DNA from: CAYNSX01 sp964400165 | GTDB taxonomy: Bacteria > Armatimonadota > Hebobacteria > CAYNSX01 | Assembly (NCBI GenBank): GCA_964400165.1 | Contig: CAYNSX010000053.1 | Location: 1 to 10,933, forward strand | Direction: 5' to 3' | DNA: 10,933 nt | Shown here: positions 1-6,331 of the stretch, one piece after another | How positions within the stretch are numbered: position 1 is the first letter of the stretch | Layout: every line of letters begins with the position of its first letter | Program-made: the position numbers and the translations under genes | Notes under the pieces: model-generated | What the model saw: the letters and a program-made list of their open reading frames with translations, nothing else | Database searches by the model: none | What the model was told of the DNA's origin: nothing

Positions 1-21
1 GTCACCGGCGTCGGCCGGCGA

Positions 22-29
22 GGGAGGAG
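22..29 (+). promoter_or_regulatory. Ribosome-binding site for the GTG start at 35
   Basis: GGGAGGAG lies 5 bases before the GTG codon. It is the main support for placing the start inside the window rather than upstream, where the frame remains open. Confidence 0.5.
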
Positions 30-34
30 CGCAC

Positions 35-778
35 GTGGTGGTCGCACTGGCGGCCGGCTGGGCAGTCGCCGGCCCGCTGCCGCTCTCCTGGCGCGTCGCG
101 GTCACTGTGGAGCGTGTCTCCACGCCGTCATCGCCGCTGATCGGGGAGAGTGAATCGCAGTCCGAAGTGCGCGGGATGACCAACATTGCCAGAGCGGGCC
201 CTCGATTTCGGGTCCGGTCCGATCAACCGTCGCGCGAAGTTGTCCTTCGGGTGCGCCCGCGGTTCGGGCGGATTCTCCCCGCCTATGACTCGCTCGATGT
301 GGTCTGGGAGCAACTCGACGGCACGCCGGTGCTCATGCGGGTAAACGGTTCCGTGGTGGGCGAGCGCCGCATCGATCAGGGAGACATTTCCGAATCGCTG
401 CTGTACCGCATGCAGTCACGCATCGGCAGCGCCTGGCAGAGACTGCGCCAAGTGGCGTGGCCGGTGAAAACGGGCGAAGACTTCCCGGGGCGGTTCCGCG
501 CCAGTGAGATTGTTATCGTGCACCGGCTGCAAGTGCAGCCCGGCTTTCAGGATGCGCGCGTGCGCGTGCGCTTCGTCGGAAACGCCCGGACCGGACCGGT
601 GCCGTCCACGCCAGCCGTGCCACCGTTGGAGTCGTCGGGGGATCGCCTCATTGCCGAGGCCTGGTCGCCGCCCTTCCGCCTCATCGAGCGCGCTCCGCCG
701 CCTGCCAAGCCACAGCCGACACTGCCGGCTGGTTCCGTTTTGCCGCCGGACGAACCGGCGCCCGCGCCGCCCAAGTAA
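35..778 (+). CDS. Hypothetical protein, hydrophobic N-terminus and proline-rich C-terminus (start uncertain, may be 5' partial)
   Basis: I do not recognise this 247-residue protein. The GTG at 35 is preceded by a good ribosome-binding site (GGGAGGAG, bases 22-29), which favours it. However, the same frame is open back to base 2, so the gene could begin before the window. The first ~20 residues are hydrophobic (Val/Ala/Leu/Gly/Trp) but have no positively charged n-region, so they could be a membrane segment whose beginning lies upstream rather than a classical signal peptide. Residues ~45-195 look like a soluble domain rich in Arg and Val with alternating polar/hydrophobic stretches typical of beta structure. 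Residues ~195-247 are low complexity, rich in Pro and Ala, ending in PAPAPPK, which suggests an extracytoplasmic or tethering tail (inference). It converges on pepA with only 12 bases between the two stop codons. Confidence 0.6.
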   Translation: MVVALAAGWAVAGPLPLSWRVAVTVERVSTPSSPLIGESESQSEVRGMTNIARAGPRFRVRSDQPSREVVLRVRPRFGRILPAYDSLDVVWEQLDGTPVLMRVNGSVVGERRIDQGDISESLLYRMQSRIGSAWQRLRQVAWPVKTGEDFPGRFRASEIVIVHRLQVQPGFQDARVRVRFVGNARTGPVPSTPAVPPLESSGDRLIAEAWSPPFRLIERAPPPAKPQPTLPAGSVLPPDEPAPAPPK

Positions 779-783
779 CGCGC

Positions 784-800
784 GTCCGCGTCAGGCGGAC
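784..800. other. Short GC hairpin between convergent genes
   Basis: A perfect 6-bp inverted repeat, GTCCGC/GCGGAC with a 5-base loop, spans the 12-base gap and the pepA stop codon (791-793). Neither strand has a T-run after it, so it is not a canonical intrinsic terminator. It is the only structure seen between these two tail-to-tail genes. Confidence 0.3.
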
Positions 801-2287
801 AAGGCGAGCGTCGCTTCGACCAGCGTGCGCGTCGGAACGCCGGTCGGCCCCTTCGCCAGCCAGGGCTTGGCGTCGTCGGACCACGCCGTCGGGGCGATGT
901 CGAGATGCGCCCAGCGGGCGTCGCCGACGAATTCTTCGAGGAACTTGGCCGCCGTGATGGCGCCGCCCTCGCGCCCGCCGATGTTCTTCACATCGGCGAT
1001 GTCGCTCTTCAGCAACTCGCGGTACTCGCGGAACATCGGCAACTGCCACATCGGCTCGCCGGTGCGGACGCCCGCCGCCAGTACCGCGTCCACGACCGCC
1101 TGATCGTTGCCCAGCACGCCGGTGGAGACCGGGCCGAGCGCCACCGCGCAGGCGCCGGTCAGCGTGGCGGCGTCGAGCAGGATGTCGCAGCCCTCCTGCG
1201 CCGCGTACGCGAGCGCGTCGGCGAGAATCAGGCGCCCCTCCGCGTCAGTGTTGAGAATCTCTATCGTCTTGCCGTTCAGCGCGGTGACGACATCGCCCGG
1301 GCGCGTCGCGGTGCCCGACGGCAAGTTTTCGGTCAGCGGCATCACGGCGAGGACGCGCACCGGCGCTTTCAGTGCCGCCAGCAGTTGCATCGCGCCCAGC
1401 ACTCCCGCCGCGCCCGACATATCGTATTTCATCTGCATCATCCCCTCGCCGGTCTTCAGCGACAGGCCGCCGGAGTCGAAGGTGACGCCCTTGCCGATCA
1501 GGCCGATGCGCGGGCCGGTCTTCGCGCCGTTCCACTGCATCACGACCACCTGCGCCGGTTCCTGGCTGCCTTGCGCCACGGCTTGCAGGGCGCCCATCTT
1601 CAACTGGGCAATCTCAGCCGGGCCCAGGACTTTCGTTTCAATGCCGGACTCTTTCCCGACCGCGCGGGCGCGCTCGGCGAACAGGGTCGGCGTCAGGCGG
1701 TTGGGCGGCTCATTCTGCAGCGTGCGCGCCAGATTGGTGGCACGGGCCGCGGCTTCGCCGGCCGCCGCCGCCGGAGTGAAGAGCGCCGCCTTCTTCGCAT
1801 CGTGCTCGACGAGGACGCATTCCGTCAGGGCGCTCGGCTCCCGGTCGCTGGTCTTGTACAAATCGGTCTCATAGACGCCGAGCAATGTCCCCTCGACCGT
1901 TGCGCGCGCTGCGTCGGCGGGATCGAGCCCGCCGATGCCGGCGCCGTGGACGATGGTCGCCATCGTCTTCACGCCCCGCTTGGCCAGCGCCCGCGCCGCG
2001 GCGCCGGCGGCCTGGCGCACGCGGGTGAGCGTGAAATCGCCCGCCTGGCCCAGCCCGACGACGGCCACACGCTTCGCTTTGACGCCGCTCGCCGGGTGCA
2101 GGACGGTCACTTCTGCGTGCTTGCCCTTGATCTCGCCGTCGGCGATCAGGCGGCTGATGAGTCCGTCCAGCGCCTGGTTGACGGCGCCGGTGGCGCCGCC
2201 GGGTTCGGTCACACCCTCGAAAAGATTGACAACCAGCGCGTCGGCGGCGATGTCCGTGATGGAACCGTGGTGTACGCGGATGTGCAT
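791..2287 (-). CDS. pepA: Leucyl aminopeptidase, M17 family (cytosol aminopeptidase)
   Basis: This dinuclear metallo-aminopeptidase removes N-terminal residues, preferably Leu, from peptides in the cytoplasm; in some bacteria the same protein also binds DNA. The 498 residues match the usual family length. The variable N-terminal domain covers ~1-165 and the catalytic domain ~166-498. All active-site residues known from E. coli PepA are present at a constant offset of -4: metal ligands K266, D271, D289, D348 and E350, and catalytic K278 and R352. The M17 signature NTDAEGRL is at 346-353. The ATG at 2287 has a strong ribosome-binding site (AGGGAGGA) seven bases upstream. It is the last gene of the prs/rplY/microprotein/pepA series on this strand. 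No terminator was found after it. Confidence 0.97.
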   Translation of the reverse strand: MHIRVHHGSITDIAADALVVNLFEGVTEPGGATGAVNQALDGLISRLIADGEIKGKHAEVTVLHPASGVKAKRVAVVGLGQAGDFTLTRVRQAAGAAARALAKRGVKTMATIVHGAGIGGLDPADAARATVEGTLLGVYETDLYKTSDREPSALTECVLVEHDAKKAALFTPAAAAGEAAARATNLARTLQNEPPNRLTPTLFAERARAVGKESGIETKVLGPAEIAQLKMGALQAVAQGSQEPAQVVVMQWNGAKTGPRIGLIGKGVTFDSGGLSLKTGEGMMQMKYDMSGAAGVLGAMQLLAALKAPVRVLAVMPLTENLPSGTATRPGDVVTALNGKTIEILNTDAEGRLILADALAYAAQEGCDILLDAATLTGACAVALGPVSTGVLGNDQAVVDAVLAAGVRTGEPMWQLPMFREYRELLKSDIADVKNIGGREGGAITAAKFLEEFVGDARWAHLDIAPTAWSDDAKPWLAKGPTGVPTRTLVEATLALSA

Positions 2288-2350
2288 GGCGGAGTCCTCC
2301 CTGTCAGGGTCTGCGGTGCGGCGCGGACATCAATCAGCGACGGCGCGCGG

Positions 2351-2461
2351 TCAGCGACCGCGGCGCCTGCCCGAGGTCTGCTGCTGCTCACGCACCTTCC
2401 GCCGCTTGGCGGCGCGGCTGCGGCGTCGAGCCAATTCCCGGTCTCTCTCGCGGCGCGCCAT
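2351..2461 (-). CDS. Arginine-rich 36-residue microprotein between rplY and pepA
   Basis: This short frame begins at ATG 2461, eight bases after the rplY stop codon, and ends at TGA 2351-2353, 63 bases before pepA. Seventeen of 36 residues are basic (15 Arg, 2 Lys) and four are acidic. It opens with MARRERDRELARRR, continues with a RAAKRRKVREQQQ helix-like stretch, and ends in an Arg/Gly tail. There is no clear ribosome-binding site, so translation would have to be coupled to rplY. The composition suggests an RNA- or ribosome-associated peptide, in the style of very small ribosomal proteins such as bTHX or bS22. From memory, short planctomycete proteins of the DUF6800 type share a RELARRR-like pattern; I cannot verify homology. 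High GC alone can create Arg-rich frames, which is the main argument against it. Confidence 0.5.
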   Translation of the reverse strand: MARRERDRELARRRSRAAKRRKVREQQQTSGRRRGR

Positions 2462-2469
2462 ACCGGGGG

Positions 2470-3138
2470 TTACTTCTTCTCCTCGCCCTCGGTGGGCTTC
2501 TCGGCAGCACCCTCGGCGGCGGCCTCGCCCTCAACGGGCACCACGACCTCGGCGACCGGCGCCACTTCCTCGGCCTTCGGCGTGCTCATCACCGCGACGG
2601 CTTCGTCGGCCGGCGTGCGCACAGTGACGCCTGCCGGCGCCTGCAGGTCGGAGACGCGGAGCGCGTGCCCGATTTCGAGGCCGGAGATGTCCAGCGTCAG
2701 CTCATCGGGAATGTCGGTCGGCAGCGCTTCAATCTCCACTTGCGCCAGCGGTTGCGACAAGATCCCGCCCAAGCGCGTCGAGGGCGATTCGCCGACCAGC
2801 CGCACTTGCACGACGGTTACCACCTTCTCGGTCAGCGAAATGACTTGCAGATCGATGTTCAGCACGCGGTCGGAGACCGGGTGCATCTGCACTTCTTTGA
2901 GCAGCACCGGCACCGGCCCGGCGCCGTCGAGCGTCAGGTCGAGCAAGTGGGTCCCGTGATGGCCGATGAGGACGGGCCGCAGCGCCGCCGACTGGAACTT
3001 GACGGCCTGCGGCTCGCGCCCGCGTCCATAGAGGATGCCCGGCACCCACCCGGCGGCGCGTAATTTGCGACACGCGCTCGTCCCCAGTTCGGGGGCGGGG
3101 CGGGGCTGGGCGGCAAGACGGATACGCTGGTCGGCCAT
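2470..3138 (-). CDS. rplY: Large-subunit ribosomal protein L25, general stress protein Ctc type
   Basis: Binds 5S rRNA in the 50S subunit. The 222 residues are the long Ctc/TL5 form rather than the ~95-residue E. coli form. The 5S-binding L25 domain is ~1-97, with the typical RKLRAAGWVPGILYG stretch at ~24-38 and LKEVQMHPV at ~80-88. The beta-rich C-terminal (TL5/CTC) domain is ~98-185. Residues ~186-222 form an Ala/Glu/Pro-rich acidic tail ending EEKK, common in this form. The ATG at 3138 has only a weak GGA upstream, and a good promoter lies unusually close (3156-3183). It sits 55 bases after prs, in the conserved prs-rplY order. The usual follower pth is not present; the microprotein follows instead. 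Confidence 0.95.
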   Translation of the reverse strand: MADQRIRLAAQPRPAPELGTSACRKLRAAGWVPGILYGRGREPQAVKFQSAALRPVLIGHHGTHLLDLTLDGAGPVPVLLKEVQMHPVSDRVLNIDLQVISLTEKVVTVVQVRLVGESPSTRLGGILSQPLAQVEIEALPTDIPDELTLDISGLEIGHALRVSDLQAPAGVTVRTPADEAVAVMSTPKAEEVAPVAEVVVPVEGEAAAEGAAEKPTEGEEKK

Positions 3139-3155
3139 GGGGGTTCCGGCTGGCT

Positions 3156-3183
3156 ATTATACCGAAGGAATGTCCGGCGGCAA
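3156..3183 (-). promoter_or_regulatory. Sigma-70-type promoter for rplY
   Basis: On the minus strand TTGCCG (3183-3178) and a perfect TATAAT (3161-3156) are separated by 16 bases. A start ~7 bases after the -10 element would leave a leader of only about 10 bases before the rplY ATG at 3138. It lies in the prs-rplY gap, so rplY and the genes after it could be expressed independently of prs. Confidence 0.55.
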
Positions 3184-3193
3184 GCGGCGGGGG

Positions 3194-4213
3194 TCAGTGC
3201 CGGTCTGCGAACCAGTAGCGGTGGAACAATGACGACACCGACTGGTCGGCGTGTACCCGCTTGATGGCCTCGGCCAGCAGCGGCGCCACCGACACCACCT
3301 TGAACTTGGGCGTCAGCAGGGACTCGGGCAGCGGAATGGAGTCCGAGACCACGACTTCCTTGATGGGCGACGCATCGAACCGCGCGATGGCGTCGTGCGA
3401 GAGCAGCGGGTGCGTGGCGCAGGCATAGACCTCGGTGGCGCCGCGGGCCAGCGCCACTTCGGCGGCGCTAATCAGCGTCCCGCCGGTGTCAATGATGTCG
3501 TCGATGATGACGGCCCGCTTGCCTTCCAGGTCACCGATCAGTTCGAAGACTTCACTGCGGTTGGGTTCCGGCCGGCGCTTCACGGTGATTGCCAGACTGG
3601 AGCCGAGCCGCTCGCCGAAGGCGAGCGCCTGGCCGACGGCCCCGACATCGGGACTGATGACGACGCTGTGCGCGTTGCCCAGGCCGTGGGCGAGCAGGTA
3701 GTCGGCGAGCAGCGGGCCGGCGGTCAGGTGGTCGACCGGAATGTTGAAGAATCCCTGGATGGATTGCACATGCAAGTCGAGCGCGAGGACACGCTGGCAG
3801 CCGGCGACTTGCAACAAGTCGGCCACCAGGCGCGCGGTGATGGGTTCACGCGGGCGGATTTTCTTCTCTTGGCGCGAATAGCCGTAGTAGGGGATGACGG
3901 CCGTCACGCGCCGCGGCGATGCCCGCTTCAGCGTGTCGAGGATGATGAGCAGGTCCATCAAGTGGTCGTTGACGGGCGGACTGGTGGGCTGGATGACGAA
4001 GACATCGGCGCCGCGCACGCTCTCGAGGATGTTGACCTTCGTCTCGCCGTCCGCGAACCGCGCCAGTTCGATGGCGGTCAGCGACACGCCGAGTTCCTCG
4101 GCGATGGCCGCGGAGAGCGCCGGGTTGGCGCTGCCCGAGATGATCCGCAGATCATCGGTGTGCGGTGTGATGTCCAGACGCTCCAGGAAGCCGAGTTCGC
4201 TCGTCTGACTCAT
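3194..4213 (-). CDS. prs: Ribose-phosphate pyrophosphokinase (PRPP synthase, class I)
   Basis: Makes PRPP from ribose 5-phosphate and ATP, feeding purine, pyrimidine, NAD, histidine and tryptophan synthesis. The 339 residues are about 20 longer than typical, with the excess mainly at the N-terminus (the fold starts at ~22) plus a short C-terminal extension. Visible motifs are SGSANP at 26-31, FADGE at 53-57, IPYYGYSRQEKK at 107-118, the metal/ATP-binding DLH at 146-148 followed by IQGFF, SPDVG at 187-191, KRRP at 212-215, and the PRPP-binding loop IIDDIIDTGGT at 236-246. The ATG at 4213 has GGAG seven to eight bases upstream. It follows tRNA-Gln by 108 bases with no terminator between, so co-transcription with the tRNA is plausible. 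Confidence 0.97.
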   Translation of the reverse strand: MSQTSELGFLERLDITPHTDDLRIISGSANPALSAAIAEELGVSLTAIELARFADGETKVNILESVRGADVFVIQPTSPPVNDHLMDLLIILDTLKRASPRRVTAVIPYYGYSRQEKKIRPREPITARLVADLLQVAGCQRVLALDLHVQSIQGFFNIPVDHLTAGPLLADYLLAHGLGNAHSVVISPDVGAVGQALAFGERLGSSLAITVKRRPEPNRSEVFELIGDLEGKRAVIIDDIIDTGGTLISAAEVALARGATEVYACATHPLLSHDAIARFDASPIKEVVVSDSIPLPESLLTPKFKVVSVAPLLAEAIKRVHADQSVSSLFHRYWFADRH

Positions 4214-4321
4214 CGGCGGATCTCCACGGGTCTGGGCGGCGGCGAGCCGGCGCCCGCACTCCTCCCTTAGCCATCCTCCGCAAGAGTCCTTTCCACGGAT
4301 GTGGATGCCGCCATCGGTGGC

Positions 4322-4396
4322 TGGCTGCCGGGCCAGGACTCGAACCTGGAATCACGGATCCAAAGTCCGTTGTGTTGCCGATTACACCACCCGGCA
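4322..4396 (-). tRNA. tRNA-Gln (anticodon UUG), CCA encoded
   Basis: A complete cloverleaf reads on the minus strand. The acceptor stem is TGCCGGG/CCCGGCA, with the U1-A72 pair typical of glutamine tRNAs. The D-stem is GTGT/ACAC with an 8-base loop. The anticodon stem is ACGGA/TCCGT with loop CTTTGGA, placing anticodon TTG at 4363-4361. The variable loop has four bases, and the T-arm is CCAGG-TTCGAGT-CCTGG. The discriminator is G at 4325 and a genomic CCA follows at 4324-4322. It precedes prs and rplY in the same direction, an arrangement also known from gammaproteobacteria such as Pseudomonas. The next 108 bases hold only a small hairpin (4292-4305) and the prs ribosome-binding site. Confidence 0.97.
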
Positions 4397-4404
4397 CCGC
4401 GGCG

Positions 4405-4410
4405 ATTGTA
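4405..4410 (-). promoter_or_regulatory. Candidate -10 element for tRNA-Gln
   Basis: TACAAT on the minus strand ends 8 bases before the mature tRNA 5' end, a normal distance for a tRNA promoter. No convincing -35 was found at 16-18 bases; CTGACA (4437-4432) lies at a 21-base spacing, which is too long. Confidence 0.4.
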
Positions 4411-4438
4411 GCATCGGCCCGCGACGCCCGGTGTCAGG

Positions 4439-4444
4439 TAGAAT
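4439..4444 (+). promoter_or_regulatory. Candidate -10 element for the M50 protease gene
   Basis: TAGAAT on the plus strand lies 27 bases before the ATG at 4472. No good -35 is visible at the right distance. It would be divergent from the tRNA-Gln promoter, within about 30 bases. Confidence 0.25.
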
Positions 4445-4471
4445 GACGCTCCGCACTGCGCGGCGAGGACG

Positions 4472-5629
4472 ATGGGCAACGGATTCCGCATCGGGCGGCT
4501 CCTGGGCATCGAGATCCGGCTGGACTACAGCTGGTTTCTCATCTTTGCGTTCGTGTGGTATGGGTTCACCTCGGGCTGGCTGGCGCCGGCGCTGCCCAGT
4601 AATACTCCCCAGACGCACCTCTGGTCGCTCGGTGCGCTGACCACGGTGTTCTTCTTTGTCAGTCTGCTGCTGCACGAACTGGCGCACGCCACCGTCGCCC
4701 GGATGTACGGCATTCCGATTGTGGACATCACGCTTTTCATCTTCGGCGGCGTCGCCCGCCTCGGCGAGGAACCCCGGACGCCGGCGACCGAATTTGTGAT
4801 GACGGCCGTCGGGCCCATCACGAGCTATGTGCTGGCGGGACTGTTTGGCGGCGTGTGGGCGCTGATGATTTTCCTGTCGCACGCCGCGCCGGGCCATGTG
4901 GTGTTCGCGTATGTGCAGGCGCCGGCGATGTGCCTCTTCTACATGAATGCCTTAGCCGCCACTTTCAACCTCGTGCCGGGCTTTCCGCTGGACGGCGGGC
5001 GGCTGTTGCGCGCGGCCATCTGGCATTTCAGCGGCAACATCCGCATGGCAACCCGCGTGGCGGCCTCCGCGGGCCAGGTCGTCGGTGTCCTCATCGCCGG
5101 GACGGGGGTGGTTCTGCTGATCACTTTCGGCGGCGCGTTCCTTCCGAATGCCGTGCTCTTCGGCGTGATGGGCTACTTCATCTTTCACCTCGCCCGCAGC
5201 AGTTATCAGCAGGTGCTGCTGCGCGAGTCGCTGCGCGGCATTGCGGTGCGCGATGTGATGAACCCCGAAGTAGTGGTCATCCCGGCGGACATCACGGTCG
5301 CCGAAGCGGTCGACCAGTATTTCCTGCGGTTCCGGCTCCCGAGTTTCCCGGTGCGCAGCGAGGGCGGTCCGTGGCGCGAACTGACCTCCGAATCGGTGCG
5401 CAGTCTGCCGCGGCGACAGTGGCCGTTTACGCAGGTGGCGGCGCTCGCCCACCCGCTGCGCGAGGACGAATTGCTGTCGCCGGCCACCGATGCCTGGGAC
5501 GCCGTGCTGCGCATGGCGACCCGCGACCGACCGCGGCTGCTGGTAGTCGACGACGGGCAGGTGGTCGGCATCGTCTCCCGCGGCAGCATTTTTCAGTTGT
5601 GGGAGACGCGCGCGCGGTTGGGCTTGTGA
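4472..5629 (+). CDS. M50 (site-2 type) intramembrane zinc metalloprotease with C-terminal CBS pair
   Basis: A 385-residue integral membrane protease of the class that cleaves substrates within the membrane, often anti-sigma factors or signalling proteins; the substrate here is unknown. The zinc-binding HELAH is at 68-72 within a hydrophobic helix. The third-ligand motif NLVPGFPLDGG is at 166-176, with D174 as the expected ligand. Hydrophobic segments are seen at ~18-34, 53-72, 82-92, 108-135, 142-165, 200-222 and 226-240. Residues ~255-315 and ~320-380 form two CBS repeats (RDVMNPEVVVIPADITVAEA; RLLVVDDGQVVGIVSRGSI), the usual arrangement in the SpoIVFB-like, CBS-containing M50 group, where nucleotides may gate activity. 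The start ATG has GAGGA very close (2 bases away). It is transcribed divergently from tRNA-Gln and convergently with the 5870-6331 gene. Confidence 0.93.
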   Translation: MGNGFRIGRLLGIEIRLDYSWFLIFAFVWYGFTSGWLAPALPSNTPQTHLWSLGALTTVFFFVSLLLHELAHATVARMYGIPIVDITLFIFGGVARLGEEPRTPATEFVMTAVGPITSYVLAGLFGGVWALMIFLSHAAPGHVVFAYVQAPAMCLFYMNALAATFNLVPGFPLDGGRLLRAAIWHFSGNIRMATRVAASAGQVVGVLIAGTGVVLLITFGGAFLPNAVLFGVMGYFIFHLARSSYQQVLLRESLRGIAVRDVMNPEVVVIPADITVAEAVDQYFLRFRLPSFPVRSEGGPWRELTSESVRSLPRRQWPFTQVAALAHPLREDELLSPATDAWDAVLRMATRDRPRLLVVDDGQVVGIVSRGSIFQLWETRARLGL

Positions 5630-5645
5630 GTGCGAATGGGGGGCA

Positions 5646-5766
5646 CGACCTCACCCCTGGCCCCTCGACTGCGCTCGGGGTGAACCCCTCTCCGTCTCAC
5701 GGATAGGGGTGGCGACTTGTCCTTCGTAGCACGCAGTGCGAAGGAGGAAGCCGGGGTGAGGACGAA
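5646..5766. repeat. Palindromic MITE-like intergenic repeat
   Basis: About 120 bases are bounded by inverted ends CCTCACCCC (5649-5657) and GGGGTGAGG (5753-5761), with partial pairing extending outward. Nested inside are a hairpin at 5684-5710 (ACCCCT, mismatch, TCCGT, 3-base loop, ACGGA, mismatch, AGGGGT), a CCCC/GGGG palindrome at 5661-5680, and TCCTTCG/CGAAGGA at 5720-5745 with an inner CAC/GTG. Dispersed repeats of this make-up, whose spurious translation contains HPERSRG, are common in many uncultured GC-rich bacteria. No transposase or coding signal is present. It may also act as structured RNA at the end of the M50 transcript. Confidence 0.6.
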
Positions 5767-5783
5767 TTGTGTGAGCCGGCGCG

Positions 5784-5816
5784 CAAACAAAGGCGCCCCG
5801 ATTTCAGCCGGGGCGC
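5784..5816 (-). terminator. Intrinsic terminator of the minus-strand kinase/ANTAR operon
   Basis: A perfect 8-bp stem, GCGCCCCG (5816-5809 read on the minus strand) with CGGGGCGC (5800-5793), encloses an 8-base loop and is followed on the minus strand by CTTTGTTTG (5792-5784). It lies 54 bases after the stop codon of the 5870-6331 gene. The plus-strand side has no T-run, so it should act on the minus strand only. Confidence 0.65.
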
Positions 5817-5833
5817 AAGATCGCAAAAAGAAA

Positions 5834-5854
5834 GTCAGTGGTCAGTTGTTAGTC
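5834..5854. repeat. 7-nt tandem repeat, GTCAGTG family
   Basis: Three consecutive heptamers read GTCAGTG, GTCAGTT and GTTAGTC. Composition is far more AT-rich than the flanking genes. It stands three bases from a second heptamer array. Confidence 0.5.
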
Positions 5855-5856
5855 TT

Positions 5857-5877
5857 CATTCACCATTCATCATTCAC
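5857..5877. repeat. 7-nt tandem repeat, CATTCAC family, running into a stop codon
   Basis: Three consecutive heptamers read CATTCAC, CATTCAT and CATTCAC. The last one and a half units overlap the 3' end of the minus-strand gene, supplying its TGA stop (5872-5870) and its final Glu codon. Confidence 0.55.
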
Positions 5878-6331
5878 CGCTTTTCGGCGCCGACTCCAGC
5901 ATCTGCAATGCCTTGGTGCGCACGCGCATCAGCCCCCAGGTATCGATCAAGTCCTTGAGCGGACCCGACAGCACCGCGGGCCCGCCGGCCGGCAGTTGTC
6001 CCTGGTTGCGCAGCAACACCAGCCGGTCGCGCACGCTGCGCCAGACGGGATTGTCCATCACCCGAGGCACCGGGTTCGGGCCGAGGTTTTGTGCCGAGGC
6101 GAAGGCGGGATGGAAGGTCCGGTTCACCAGGATTTCGAGAACATACTGACGCAAGTTGCCCGCGGCAGCGGCCACAAACTCGCCGGTCGCCACCTGGCGG
6201 ATGGCGCACACGAGACCTTCGGTGGCGCCGGCAAACGGCGCCGCATCCTCATTGGCGTATTCGTTCTTCTCCGTCAGCGGCAGGCGGACGGCGTCGCCCA
6301 CGGACACGATCTGTGCGGTCTTTCTCGCCAC
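5870..6331 (-). CDS. Hypothetical protein, third gene of the kinase/ANTAR cassette
   Basis: I do not recognise this 153-residue protein. It has no signal peptide or membrane segment, so it should be cytoplasmic. An N-terminal half (~5-75, with KTAQIVSVGDAVRLPL and an Ala-rich stretch) may be beta-rich then helical. A C-terminal half (~88-150, with NPVWRSVRDRLVLLRNQG and a LKDLIDTW helix) appears helical. The GTG at 6331 is supported by GGGAGGG about four bases upstream. The coding frame begins 83 bases before the response-regulator frame stops, an unusually long overlap. Position in the cassette suggests it is an output or partner of the two-component pair (inference). The final codons coincide with a heptamer repeat, so the true C-terminus may have been altered. 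A terminator follows at 5784-5816. Confidence 0.7.
   Translation of the reverse strand: MARKTAQIVSVGDAVRLPLTEKNEYANEDAAPFAGATEGLVCAIRQVATGEFVAAAAGNLRQYVLEILVNRTFHPAFASAQNLGPNPVPRVMDNPVWRSVRDRLVLLRNQGQLPAGGPAVLSGPLKDLIDTWGLMRVRTKALQMLESAPKSGE

Noticed and set aside
784..800. Bidirectional intrinsic terminator between the first gene and pepA
   Set aside because: The 6-bp stem is present but there is no T-run on either strand, so I list it only as a hairpin.
905..2959. 684-codon open frame on the plus strand
   Set aside because: It lies antisense to pepA, the microprotein and rplY, all well supported on the minus strand. Its translation is low-complexity Arg/Ala/Gly, as expected from the high GC of the opposite frame, and no domain is recognisable.
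3251..4270. 339-codon open frame on the plus strand
   Set aside because: Antisense to prs, whose motifs are complete. The frame also runs out over the prs start region without any start signal of its own.
4152..4397. 81-codon minus-strand frame, with an inner 40-codon frame at ~4274
   Set aside because: The long frame runs through tRNA-Gln, and the inner one overlaps the prs start in another frame with a badly placed ribosome-binding site. No sign of coding.
5593..5826. 77-codon minus-strand frame across the intergenic repeat
   Set aside because: Its translation contains the HPERSRG-type string typical of translated palindromic repeats, and it overlaps the end of the M50 gene and the terminator.
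5646..5877. CRISPR array
   Set aside because: The heptamer repeats are far too short and have no spacers, and the longer unit is a single palindromic element rather than regularly spaced direct repeats. No cas genes are present.
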